DNA of 64,000 nucleotides, taken from positions 1 through 64,000 of the forward strand of contig NZ_BCSH01000002.1 in NCBI RefSeq assembly GCF_001570765.1, given 5' to 3'. Every line of letters starts with the position of its first letter. Position 1 is the first letter of the stretch. The notes beneath the pieces were generated by a model. That model worked only from the letters and a program-made list of their open reading frames with translations, was not told the origin of the DNA and did no database searches. The DNA comes from Nocardiopsis listeri NBRC 13360. GTDB lineage: Bacteria; Actinomycetota; Actinomycetes; Streptosporangiales; Streptosporangiaceae. A program made the translations under genes and the position numbers. Positions 55,277-63,733 of this stretch are shown piece after piece.

Positions 55277-55941
55277 GCCTCTTCCTCCTTGGCCAGTGCG
55301 TTCAGCGCCGATGCGGTCATCGCCGAGCCCCCTCGGCGGCCTCGGGCGACCACGTAGGGAACGTCGACACCGAACCGGTCGGCGAGCTCGGTCAGGGCCT
55401 GCTTGGATTCGGCGGCTCCGATGAAGCCGACCGGGCAGCCGACGATCGCGGTCGGGCGCGGGGCGCCGTCGATCAGCATCTCCAGCAGATGGAACAGGGC
55501 GGTGGGCGCGTTGCCCACAGCGACCACGGAGCCCTCCAACAGCGGCTCCCAGAGGGACACGGCGGCGGCGGTCCGGGTGGTGCCCCACTCCCGGGCCAGA
55601 CCGGGGACCCGCTCGTCGCCGAGGAAGCAGAGCACGTCGTTGCCGCGTGGCAGGCGGCTCGCGGTCACACCACTGGCCACCATGTTCGCGTCGCACAGGA
55701 TGGGGGCACCGGACCGTAGGGCGGCGCGCGCCTCGGGGACCAGATCGGGGTGGATCGCCAGGTCCTCGGCGAGGTCGACCTGGCCGGTGCCGTGGATCAT
55801 CCGTACGGCGAGCCGTTCGGCGTTGGCCGGAAGGTGGTCCAGGCGGGCCTCGCGCCGGATGGTGGCGAAGGAGTCGACGTAGATCGCGGGGCCGTCGTCC
55901 ACGTACTCGTAGCGTCGGTTCGGGCGACTCGGAACGTTCAC
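55273..55941 (-). CDS. cobH: Precorrin-8X methylmutase CobH
   Basis: This 222-residue isomerase moves the C11 methyl group to C12, giving hydrogenobyrinic acid. The motifs R-M-I-H-G-T-G, C-D-A-N-M-V-A-S-G-V and V-G-N-A-P-T-A-L are all present. GTG 55941 overlaps the cobG stop; the longer open frame upstream is a shadow of cobG. Confidence 0.95.
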   Translation of the reverse strand: MNVPSRPNRRYEYVDDGPAIYVDSFATIRREARLDHLPANAERLAVRMIHGTGQVDLAEDLAIHPDLVPEARAALRSGAPILCDANMVASGVTASRLPRGNDVLCFLGDERVPGLAREWGTTRTAAAVSLWEPLLEGSVVAVGNAPTALFHLLEMLIDGAPRPTAIVGCPVGFIGAAESKQALTELADRFGVDVPYVVARGRRGGSAMTASALNALAKEEEA

Positions 55942-56792
55942 AGGGCGCCTCCGGGGACGAGAACGCCACGCCAGGGCGTGACGACGAGGTCTGCGCGTCC
56001 GGAGACCAGGGCCTCCGCGGCGAGTGCTTCGGCGGCGGAGCGGTCCAGGCCCTCCACGGGCACGGGTACGTGATGCCCGCCCTCGGGCAGCGGTCCGTAC
56101 GGCAGCGGCGGCGCGGGGGCGGGTAGCCGGGGGTCCGGTGGCACCGGTTCGATCAGCGGTGCCGGGAGTTCGGTGACGTGCCACGGCGCGGTGGGCCCGT
56201 CGCCGCGCCTCCGTAGGAACTCGTCGGCGAGCTCCACGAGCCGGGCCGCGGCTCCGCCGATCGGGGTCAGTGGTCCCCAACCGGCGCCGACGCGCAGTTG
56301 CGCGGTGTGTTCGTCGAGTGCGACGAGCCCGAGGTCACAGGTGCGGTCGAGCAGGTCGCCGGTGCCGTCGTCCAGGACGAACAGGAAGCGCCCGGGCAGG
56401 GCGGCCCGATGCGGTCGGGCGCACAGCAGCCCGTCGAGAGCCGTGGCGACGGAGTCACGGACCGTTCCCTGCGCGCGCGGGGAGAGCATGATGTTGCGGA
56501 CCAGTTCGTGGGTGCGGGAGGGCAGCAGGCCGGTGTCCTCCAGGGCACGCAGCACCTCGGGGGGCAGGAGCCCGTCCTCGCCGGGAAGCCCGCGCAGTTG
56601 CAGGTTGGCCCGGCCGGTGACGTGGATCCTGCCGGTTCCGTACTTCTCGGACACGGCGGCCAGGGCGCGCAGGGAATCGGAGGGGAGCCGTCCGCCGACC
56701 AGACGGAGGCGGACCAGTAGTCCGTCGTCGGCGGCCCAGGGTCTGAGTACACCGGGGCAGCGGTCACGCCGCGTGCGGGGCACATCGGGCAT
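55938..56792 (-). CDS. cobG: C-terminally truncated precorrin-3B synthase-like protein (CobG)
   Basis: This 284-residue protein resembles the N-terminal half of CobG, the monooxygenase-type enzyme that makes precorrin-3B. It shows R-P-W-A-A-D-D-G-L-L-V-R-L-R, H-V-T-G-R-A-N-L-Q-L-R-G-L and R-N-I-M-L-S-P of the nitrite/sulfite reductase ferredoxin-like fold. It stops right after a T-P-W-R-G-V-L-V-P motif, where full-length relatives continue into the segment with the four cysteines that bind the [4Fe-4S] cluster. That segment is absent here, and cobH begins four bases inside the stop. Whether the enzyme is active is doubtful. Confidence 0.8.
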   Translation of the reverse strand: MPDVPRTRRDRCPGVLRPWAADDGLLVRLRLVGGRLPSDSLRALAAVSEKYGTGRIHVTGRANLQLRGLPGEDGLLPPEVLRALEDTGLLPSRTHELVRNIMLSPRAQGTVRDSVATALDGLLCARPHRAALPGRFLFVLDDGTGDLLDRTCDLGLVALDEHTAQLRVGAGWGPLTPIGGAAARLVELADEFLRRRGDGPTAPWHVTELPAPLIEPVPPDPRLPAPAPPLPYGPLPEGGHHVPVPVEGLDRSAAEALAAEALVSGRADLVVTPWRGVLVPGGAL

Positions 56793-56861
56793 GCGCGTCC
56801 TTCGGGTCAGGGACCCGTACGCGGGGTCCGCGGATGACCTGGCGGCCCGTCACCGCCAGCG

Positions 56862-57042
56862 CCAGCAGGTCTTCGGACTCGGGTTCGATCGGTAGGGGGC
56901 GCCTTCCCGGAGCGTCGCTCCAGTGGCCGTCCCGGGAAACGTGTCCCGGGACATGCCCACCCGTCACCCTCACCGCTGCGCGTCAGTCCCGGATTCACAC
57001 CGGGTTCCCTGCCCCACGGAGTGGAGTACGACTGGCCCGACG
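56862..57042 (-). promoter_or_regulatory. Cobalamin riboswitch 4 (upstream of cobG-cobH-cobIJ-cobM)
   Basis: On the minus strand the core GGGAACCCGGTGTGAATCCG is followed by GGACTGACGCGCAGCGGTGA, then a long P6-type arm, GGGAAGGCGCC and CCGAGTCCGAAGACCTGC ending near 56862. The flanks and 3' segment are nearly the same as in riboswitch 1, indicating duplication from a common ancestor. Confidence 0.9.
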
Positions 57043-57170
57043 AGATTACCGGGTCGCGCTCCGGACCTGTTCAGTGGGATCGTGCGCGGTTCTCACGGGC
57101 GCCGCGACGGTAACGCCACGCCTCGGCGGACGAGCCGTCTCGGGCGGCCACGGGCACGGTTCCACGAACG

Positions 57171-57202
57171 GTGGCCCCCGGCAGACGGAAACCGGGGGCC
57201 AC
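57171..57202 (-). terminator. Terminator of the tct operon
   Basis: GTGGCCCCCGG (57171-57181) pairs exactly with 57192-57202 around a ten-base loop, 22 bases past the tctA stop. No T-tract is present. Confidence 0.7.
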
Positions 57203-57223
57203 ACAGGGGGAGGGAACGAGAAG

Positions 57224-58774
57224 TCAGGGCCGCTCGACGGGCTCCTTCACGTCCACCGCGCGGGCGTCGGCGCGACGCCGACGCAGGAACGCGATCAGCG
57301 GCAGTGCCGCCGCGAGCAGCACCAGCGCGTACAGGCCGATCGAGATGCCACTGCCCACCAGGATCGACGGGTCGCCCGAGGAAGCGGCCAAGGCCCGACG
57401 GAACTCCGTCTCCGCGATCGGCCCCAGGACCACACCGATGAGCGCCGGCGCCACCGGGACCCCGAACGTCCGCATGACCAGACCCAGCACCGCGACCGCC
57501 AGCAGCATCACCAGGTGCGTCACCGAGGTGTTGATCGCGTACACCGCCAGCACCGAGAACAGCGTGATGCCCGCGTACAGGTACGGCTTGGGCAGCTTCA
57601 ACAGGCGGGCCCACAGCGGAGCGAACGGCAGGTTGATCACCAGCAGCAGGACGCTGCCGATCAGCAGCGACGCCAACAGCGTCCACACCAGCTCGGCGTT
57701 GCGCTCGAAGAGCACCGGACCCGGCTGCAACCCGTACTGCTGGAACGCCGCCAACATGATCGCGGCCGTCGCCGACGTGGGCAGACCCAGCCCGAGCAAC
57801 GGAACCATGGTGCCCGCGGCGCTGGAGTTGTTGGCCGACTCCGGGCCGGCCACACCCTCGATGGCGCCCTGCCCGAACTCGTCCTCCTCACCCGTGCGGC
57901 GAGCACGACGAGCCGCGAGCCTGCGCTCCAGACCCAGCGAAAGGAACGTGGGGATCTCCGCGCCACTGCCGGGGATCGGCCCGAAGGCGCTGCCCAACGC
58001 GGTGCCGCGCAGCCACGGCTTCCAGGAGCGGCGCAGGTCCTTGCGGCCCAGCCACGGACGCCCGGTGCGGATCGCCGCGAAGTTCGGAGCGGACTTGCCG
58101 CGCGCCGCGATGTACAGCACCTCGCCCAGTGCCAGCAGACCCACGGTCACGATGACGATGTCGATGCCGTCCATCAGGCTGGAGGAACCGAAGTCGAAAC
58201 GGGCCGCGCCGCTCTGGGCGTCGATGCCCACCAAACCGATGGCCAGACCGATGAGCAGCGACGTCACGCCGCGCAGCACCGAACCCGACACCACCGCGGC
58301 CACCGCCACGAACGAGAACACGGTCAGGGCGAAGTACTCGCCGGGACCGAAGTTGAGCGCGAACGCCACCATGACCGGCGCGAACAACGCCACGACGAGC
58401 GTGCCGATGACGCTCGCCACGAACGAACCGATCACCGCGGTGCCCAGTGCCTGCGCCGCCCTGCCGTTGAGCGCCATCTTGTGGCCCTCGTAGGTAGTGG
58501 CGATCGACGACGCCTGCCCGGGTGTGTTCAGCAGGATCGACGTGGTGGCGCCACCGAACATGCCGCCGTAGTACACACCCGCGAACAGGATGAACGCGCT
58601 GGTCGGGTCGAACCGGAAGGTCACCGGCAACAGCAGGGCCACCGCCATGGCCGAGCCCATGCCCGGCAGGACGCCCACGGCGGTGCCCAAGAGCACGCCG
58701 AGGAAGGCCCACATGAGGTTCTGCGGGGTCAGCGCTGAGGCCAACCCGTCCATCAGGTTGATCAGAGTGTCCAT
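57224..58774 (-). CDS. tctA: Tripartite tricarboxylate transporter large membrane subunit TctA
   Basis: This 516-residue membrane protein has about 11-12 helices and the TctA signature G-V-L-P-G-M-G-S-A near residue 37, with G-P-I-P-G-S-G-A-E-I-P near residue 270. It transports tricarboxylates or similar acids with TctB and TctC in an ion-driven manner. ATG 58774 overlaps the tctB stop; a GTG one codon earlier is an alternative. It ends the operon. Confidence 0.93.
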   Translation of the reverse strand: MDTLINLMDGLASALTPQNLMWAFLGVLLGTAVGVLPGMGSAMAVALLLPVTFRFDPTSAFILFAGVYYGGMFGGATTSILLNTPGQASSIATTYEGHKMALNGRAAQALGTAVIGSFVASVIGTLVVALFAPVMVAFALNFGPGEYFALTVFSFVAVAAVVSGSVLRGVTSLLIGLAIGLVGIDAQSGAARFDFGSSSLMDGIDIVIVTVGLLALGEVLYIAARGKSAPNFAAIRTGRPWLGRKDLRRSWKPWLRGTALGSAFGPIPGSGAEIPTFLSLGLERRLAARRARRTGEEDEFGQGAIEGVAGPESANNSSAAGTMVPLLGLGLPTSATAAIMLAAFQQYGLQPGPVLFERNAELVWTLLASLLIGSVLLLVINLPFAPLWARLLKLPKPYLYAGITLFSVLAVYAINTSVTHLVMLLAVAVLGLVMRTFGVPVAPALIGVVLGPIAETEFRRALAASSGDPSILVGSGISIGLYALVLLAAALPLIAFLRRRRADARAVDVKEPVERP

Positions 58775-59409
58775 CACAGCACCAATTCCAGGAAGCCGCC
58801 CGGCAGGTTGAGCCCGAGCCCGAGCGAGAAACCGACCTGCACGGCGGCCGACATCGACAGCGCCACGATCGCGTCACGCAGGTACGCGCGGGCGCCGAAC
58901 GCGTAGGCCACGACCCAGAACAGCAGGGCGCCGGCGAGCAGCCAGCCCACGAACTCCAGCAGGGCGGTGTGCGCCACCAGGCCGACGAGGACCAACAGGA
59001 CCGGTCGGCTCTCGAACCAGGCGAACGGGGACGAGCCCTTCCCGCTGCCCTGGTTGCGCAGGTTCACCACGCTCATGCACACGGCGATGATCAGCAACAG
59101 TGCGCCCACCGCGCCGGGGAAGGCGCCCGGACCGGGACTGGTGGCGTTGGGCGGGGCCTCGATGGTGACCGCGCCCCATAGGGCCACCAGGCCCAGGATC
59201 GCGGCCAGCGCGGGGACGATCCACGCCGCCGGGCCCCTCCACACGGTGGTCTCGGGATCCGGGGCCGTGTCCGCGGCCGTGTCCGCGGTGTTCGTCTCCG
59301 TCCCCCGGGTCTCGACGACGTCCGTGGTCTCGGGGGGCCCGGAGCCGTCGGTGGTCTCTGACGGGTCGGTGCCCGCGGTGTGCTTCTCGTCTGTTCCGTC
59401 GGGGCTCAC
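58774..59409 (-). CDS. tctB: Tripartite tricarboxylate transporter small membrane subunit TctB
   Basis: This 211-residue protein has a long acidic, Thr-rich N-terminal region of about 55 residues, then four predicted membrane helices. The G-P-G-A-F-P motif after the first helix is typical of TctB. The unusually long hydrophilic N-terminus is the only odd feature. It overlaps tctC and tctA. Confidence 0.88.
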   Translation of the reverse strand: MSPDGTDEKHTAGTDPSETTDGSGPPETTDVVETRGTETNTADTAADTAPDPETTVWRGPAAWIVPALAAILGLVALWGAVTIEAPPNATSPGPGAFPGAVGALLLIIAVCMSVVNLRNQGSGKGSSPFAWFESRPVLLVLVGLVAHTALLEFVGWLLAGALLFWVVAYAFGARAYLRDAIVALSMSAAVQVGFSLGLGLNLPGGFLELVL

Positions 59410-60398
59410 AGTCCCAGCTCCTCCACGGTCTCCTGGGTCAGGGAGATCTCCTCGCCCAAGAACTCCTCGAAATCGTCGCGACCCTGGTAGGTGTCGGTCC
59501 AGCGGTTGCGCTCCAAGGTGTCGGCCCAGGAGTCCGAGGCCACCATCTCCTCGACGAGCGCCTCCAACCCGTCGGCCTCCTCCTCGGTCAACCCGGGCGG
59601 TGCGATGACCCCGCGCCAGTTCGACATCTCCAGGTCGTAGCCGAGCTCGGTCATGGTGGGGATGTCCACCCCGTCCAGACGTTCGGGGGAGGAGACGGCG
59701 AGCGCGCGGAGCGGACCGTCGTCCTCGATCTGGTCGCTGAAGTCGCCCAGGGTGCCGAACCCGATCTCCGAGGTGCCGGAGAGAAGGGAGGTCAGGGTCT
59801 CGCCGCCGCCCGAGTAGGGCAGGTAGTTGATCTCACCGGGGGAGATGTCCATGCTCTGGGCGACCTGAGCCGCGAAGATCTGATCGACGCCGCCCATGGA
59901 GCCGCCCGCCACGGGCAGGGTCCCCGGGCGCTCGCGCCAGTCCTCGGCGAGGTCGTCGACGGTCTCGTAGGGGGAATCCTGCGGGACGACGATCGCGAGG
60001 TACTCCGAGGCCAGCTGGGCGATGGGAGTCGAGTCGGCCATCGTGTACGGCGACCCGGTGGTCTCCACCGCTCCCACCATCCCGAGACCGGTCATGGTCA
60101 ATACGTTGGGCTGACCCTCGCGGCTCGCGGTCTGGGCCAGACCGATGGTGCCGCCGGCGCCCTCGGCGTTGCGGACCTCGACGTTGAATCGCAGGTCCTC
60201 TTCGCGCAGGCCGTTCTGCATCTCGCGGGCCAGGGTGTCCCAGCCGCCGCCGGGCCCGGCCGGTGCGATGAGCAGGAGTTTCTCCTGAGCTCCATCGCCC
60301 GAGGCCGCGCTCTGGCGAACGTCGAACAGCGCCGTCCCGACCAGCAGGAGGGCACATAGCCCACCCAGCAGGCGGAGTGCCACGCCACTGTTGCGCAT
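59406..60398 (-). CDS. tctC: Tripartite tricarboxylate transporter substrate-binding protein TctC
   Basis: This 330-residue exported binding protein has a signal sequence (hydrophobic core L-L-G-G-L-C-A-L-L-L-V-G-T-A-L) and the family marks A-P-A-G-P-G-G-G-W-D, P-Y-S-G-G-G-E and G-Y-D-L-E-M-S-N-W-R-G-V-I-A-P-P-G-L. It delivers substrate to TctAB. The actual acid is unknown. It is first in the operon and divergent from the sensor kinase gene. Confidence 0.9.
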   Translation of the reverse strand: MRNSGVALRLLGGLCALLLVGTALFDVRQSAASGDGAQEKLLLIAPAGPGGGWDTLAREMQNGLREEDLRFNVEVRNAEGAGGTIGLAQTASREGQPNVLTMTGLGMVGAVETTGSPYTMADSTPIAQLASEYLAIVVPQDSPYETVDDLAEDWRERPGTLPVAGGSMGGVDQIFAAQVAQSMDISPGEINYLPYSGGGETLTSLLSGTSEIGFGTLGDFSDQIEDDGPLRALAVSSPERLDGVDIPTMTELGYDLEMSNWRGVIAPPGLTEEEADGLEALVEEMVASDSWADTLERNRWTDTYQGRDDFEEFLGEEISLTQETVEELGL

Positions 60399-60496
60399 GG
60401 GTCCTCTCCTTCCTTGATCGTCTGTGCACGTCCCCCGGTGCGCAGACGCAGGGGAGATCCAGGACACAGTGTGACCCGCGGCACGGAGAGATGAGG

Positions 60497-60536
60497 GTTT
60501 TGTTAAAACTGGCGTCATATTGGTCGTATTGTTCGT
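60497..60536. promoter_or_regulatory. Candidate regulator-binding region between tctC and the sensor kinase gene
   Basis: In an AT-richer stretch, GTTTTGTTAAAAC (60497-60509) is an inverted repeat. ATTGGTCGT and ATTGTTCGT are tandem repeats (60519-60527 and 60528-60536, one mismatch). The location between divergent transporter and two-component genes makes these plausible response-regulator sites. Confidence 0.4.
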
Positions 60537-60609
60537 GAAGCGCGTTACGTCCCTTGACGACCTGCGCCTTCGGCCGGATCACCCGCGCTCCCCGGCCACT
60601 GGAGTACCC

Positions 60610-62274
60610 ATGACCTCACCGCCCGCACGAAGCCGGCTCACGCTCACCGGCTCACTGTTCATCGGATACGTGTGCCTGTTGGCGGTGGCGCTCGCCGGCG
60701 TCGGGGTGCTCTGGATGCTCCAGGCCGACCGGGCGACCGACCGCCAGTACGCCGAACGCGTCCTCACCGTGGCCCGCTCCGTGGCCGTCATGCCCACGGT
60801 GGTCGAGGGCGTGCAGGGGCCCGACCCCAGCGCCGAACTGGACCCCCTCGCCGACCGTGTCGCCGCGGCCACCGGCGCGGACTTCCTGGTCATCGCCACG
60901 CCCGAGGGAATCCGCTACACCCACCCGAACAAGGACCTCATAGGTCGGACGGTCTCCACCCCGCCCGGCCCCGCGGCCCGGGGCGTGGAGTGGACCGGGG
61001 TCCAGAACGGCACCCAAGGCCGCACGGTCCGCGCCAAGGTGCCCGTCTTCTCCGAAGGCGGATCGGTCAGTGGCGGCGACGCGCGGGGCGACGTGGTCGG
61101 CTACGTGTCGCTGGGGATCCTCACCTCCAGCGCGGCCGGGGACGCCCGTGCCGCCATCCCCGCCATCCTCGCCACGACCGTGCTCCTCCTCGCCGTGGGC
61201 GTGGTCGGTTCCTGGGCGCTGTCCCGGCGGCTGCGCGCCAAGACGCACGGGCTCGAACCCGCCGACATCACCGCGCTGCTCGAAAGCCGAGAAGCCCTCC
61301 TGCACGCCGTGCGCGAGGGTGTCCTCGCCGTCGACACCAACGACCGGGTGGTCCTGGTGAACCCGCCCGCCCGCGCCATGCTCGACCTGCCGGTGGACGC
61401 CGAGGGCCGGCACCTGGATGAACTCGACCTGCCCGAACGGGCCCGCGACATCGTCTCCGGAGTCGATCAGGGAGGAGACCTCATCCTGCTGGCCGGTGAC
61501 CGGATCCTGGTCGCCAACCGCATGCCGGTGCGCATCCGCGGCGTCGAGTCCGGGGCGGTGGTCACCCTCCGGGACCGCACCGAGGTGAACCGGCTCACCG
61601 GAGAACTCGACGGAGCCCGTACCGTCACCCGAGGGCTGCGGGCCCAGACCCACGAGTTCGCCAACCGGGTGCACACCGTCGCGGGCATGCTGGAGCTGGG
61701 CGCCCACGAGGAGGCCCGCGACTACCTGGCCGACCTCACCGCCACCCACACCCGCACCACGAGCGGCGTCGCCGAACACGTGCGCGACCCGGCGCTGGCC
61801 GCCCTCACCCTGGCCAAGTCGGCGCAGGCCTCCGAGATGGGCGTCGACCTCGGCCTGTCCCCGATGACGAGTGTCCCCGAGTGCCTCCAAGGCGAACTAC
61901 GATCCGACGCGCTGCTCATCCTCGGCAACCTGGTGGACAATGCCCTGGACGCGGTCGCCCATGGCGGATGGGTCGAGGTCCTGGTACGACTGCACAGGTC
62001 CGCCGACACCGACCTGCCGCACGACCTCCTGGAGATCCGGGTGATCGACTCCGGACAGGGGGTCGCCGATGACGTCGCCGAGGAGATCTTCCGGTTCGGT
62101 TTCACCACCAAGGCGTCCCGGGACGGTGGAAGCAGGGGCTTGGGCCTGGCCCTGGTCAAGCAGGTCTGTGAGAGCAGAGGGGGAAGCATCGAGATGGAGG
62201 CTCCCGACGCGGAGGAGGGCGCGGTCTTCACCGCCTGCCTGCCGGTCGCCGCGCCGACGGGGGTGGCCGGGTGA
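60610..62274 (+). CDS. CitA/DcuS-type sensor histidine kinase
   Basis: This 554-residue sensor has a membrane helix near residues 15-37, an extracytoplasmic PDC-like domain with R-Y-T-H-P-N-K-D-L-I-G near residue 100, and a second helix near 180-205. A cytoplasmic PAS domain follows (about 220-330). The kinase core has phosphoacceptor H348 in T-H-E-F-A-N-R-V-H, the N box N-L-V-D-N-A-L-D-A and the G box D-S-G-Q-G-V. This layout is that of di-/tricarboxylate sensors. I chose ATG 60610 over an upstream GTG. It overlaps the response regulator gene. Confidence 0.9.
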   Translation: MTSPPARSRLTLTGSLFIGYVCLLAVALAGVGVLWMLQADRATDRQYAERVLTVARSVAVMPTVVEGVQGPDPSAELDPLADRVAAATGADFLVIATPEGIRYTHPNKDLIGRTVSTPPGPAARGVEWTGVQNGTQGRTVRAKVPVFSEGGSVSGGDARGDVVGYVSLGILTSSAAGDARAAIPAILATTVLLLAVGVVGSWALSRRLRAKTHGLEPADITALLESREALLHAVREGVLAVDTNDRVVLVNPPARAMLDLPVDAEGRHLDELDLPERARDIVSGVDQGGDLILLAGDRILVANRMPVRIRGVESGAVVTLRDRTEVNRLTGELDGARTVTRGLRAQTHEFANRVHTVAGMLELGAHEEARDYLADLTATHTRTTSGVAEHVRDPALAALTLAKSAQASEMGVDLGLSPMTSVPECLQGELRSDALLILGNLVDNALDAVAHGGWVEVLVRLHRSADTDLPHDLLEIRVIDSGQGVADDVAEEIFRFGFTTKASRDGGSRGLGLALVKQVCESRGGSIEMEAPDAEEGAVFTACLPVAAPTGVAG

Positions 62275-62954
62275 TCCGTGTCCTGGTCGTCGACGACGAC
62301 GTGCGGGTGGCCCGTAACCACCAGGAGCTGGTGGAGTCGGTGCCCGAGTTCACCGTGGTCGGGGTGGCGCACACCGCCGCCGCGGCCCTGGCCCAGGTAC
62401 GCGGACACCGTCCGGACCTGGTCCTGCTGGACCTGCACCTGCCCGACGGCTCGGGGATCTCGGTCATGCGCGCCCTGCGATCGGCCGGCGAACCGGGCAC
62501 GCCCCAACCCGACTTCCTGATGATCACCGCCGTTCGCGACATCGCCCAGGTCCGCTCGGCGGTGCACGGCGGTGCCGTTCACTACCTGCTCAAACCCTTT
62601 CCGCTCAGCGCCCTGCGCGACCAGCTCGAACGATTCGCGGTGGCCCGGCGGCAGATGCAGGCCCCAGGGGAGGCCACCCAACAGGACGTGGACCGGTTGT
62701 TCGGACTGTTGCGTCCGCCCGCGGCCCGTTCCCTGCCCAAGGGCCTGACCGCGGCCACCGTCGACCTGGTCGCGGGGGTGCTGCGCGAGGCGGAGGGGGA
62801 GCTGTCCGCCGCGGAGGTGGCCGAGCGTTCCGGGGTGTCCCGGGTGACGGCCCGCCGCTACCTTGAGCACCTGTGCGCCGATGGTCGGGCGGAACTGCGC
62901 ATGCGCTACGGTTCCGCCGGTCGTCCCGAACACCTCTACCGCTGGGTCGCCTGA
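62271..62954 (+). CDS. CitB/DcuR-type response regulator
   Basis: This 227-residue regulator has a receiver domain with acceptor D54 in L-L-D-L-H-L-P-D-G-S-G, conserved V-D-D-D near the start and K-P-F near residue 108. A C-terminal helix-turn-helix domain follows (about 160-225; A-E-V-A-E-R-S-G-V-S-R-V-T-A-R-R-Y-L). It is the cognate partner of the overlapping kinase gene and probably activates tctCBA. Confidence 0.9.
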   Translation: MIRVLVVDDDVRVARNHQELVESVPEFTVVGVAHTAAAALAQVRGHRPDLVLLDLHLPDGSGISVMRALRSAGEPGTPQPDFLMITAVRDIAQVRSAVHGGAVHYLLKPFPLSALRDQLERFAVARRQMQAPGEATQQDVDRLFGLLRPPAARSLPKGLTAATVDLVAGVLREAEGELSAAEVAERSGVSRVTARRYLEHLCADGRAELRMRYGSAGRPEHLYRWVA

Positions 62955-62968
62955 CCCCGGTCGCCGGA

Positions 62969-63577
62969 TCACTTGGTCGCCGGCGTCCCCCCGATGTGTT
63001 CGCGCCATGGGCCACTGGCCACGAGCCAGTGCGGGACGAGTTTCACGGGAAAGGGGAAGTCGGTCTCGAAGAGCTCCTCACCCTGGCGCTGACCGATCTC
63101 CTGGTAGACACCGTCCTCCAGACGGAACTCCACGATGCCGGGCTTCTCCGGGTGGGGGTTGATGATCCAGTAGGCGGAGATGCCGAAAGCGGCGTATTCG
63201 TGCCGCTTTGTGTGGTTGTCGCGAAGCACGCTCTCGGGCGAGACCACCTCCACCGCCAGCAACGGGGGAACGGTGTAGTAACCCTCCTCCGGCGGTTCCT
63301 GGTCGAAGACGGCCAGGTCGGGGATGCGATGCCGGCCCGGGTCCCCGTCGAGGATGATCCCGGGGCCCTCCCCGATCTCCAGATCGTGGGGGGCGTGATT
63401 GCCGAGATGGAAACCCAGACGGTAGCTCACTCGTGTGTGCAAGGGCTTGGGCGCGGGAGACACGTCAAGCCTCCCGTCGACCAGCTCGTACCGCCGCCCG
63501 TCGTCCGGAGTGTTCTCGAGGTCGTCCACGGTGAGCCGTCGTTCGGGTACTTCCGGCCGGATACTCATGACAGACAT
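62969..63577 (-). CDS. Uma2 family (DUF820) putative nuclease-like protein
   Basis: This 202-residue protein has the Uma2/DUF820 core: L-V-D-G-R-L near residue 32, P-D-L-A-V-F near 88 and V-E-V-V-S-P-E-S near 110, with a K-x-x-E-Y segment after it. These residues form a PD-(D/E)XK-like site. The function of the family is unproven. ATG 63577 has a GAGGAGG site upstream. It is convergent with the response regulator gene. Confidence 0.85.
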   Translation of the reverse strand: MSVMSIRPEVPERRLTVDDLENTPDDGRRYELVDGRLDVSPAPKPLHTRVSYRLGFHLGNHAPHDLEIGEGPGIILDGDPGRHRIPDLAVFDQEPPEEGYYTVPPLLAVEVVSPESVLRDNHTKRHEYAAFGISAYWIINPHPEKPGIVEFRLEDGVYQEIGQRQGEELFETDFPFPVKLVPHWLVASGPWREHIGGTPATK

Positions 63578-63733
63578 ACTGCCTCCTCGGGTGCATGAAG
63601 ACCAGTATTCAGTGTCACCCTGGGTTACCGACGGGTTTCCACAGGGTGTATTCGGATCGGTGAACCGGCGGGGCGTGCTTCGGAGGGACGTGTCCCATCG
63701 AGGAATGTCGGTGGCGGGTGTCACACTCGGGGC

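Larger units (their letters stand above)
56793..57223. other. Gene-free stretch between cobG and tctA
   Basis: These 431 bases hold the leader of the cobG operon (riboswitch 4, 56862-57042, minus strand) and the terminator of the tct operon (57171-57202). The remaining 130 or so bases would contain the promoter for the riboswitch transcript, but I see no clear hexamers. Confidence 0.7.

Noticed and set aside
56834..58738. A 634-codon plus-strand frame opposite tctA
   Set aside because: Composition is Arg/Gln/His-rich shadow sequence; the minus strand encodes an unmistakable TctA.
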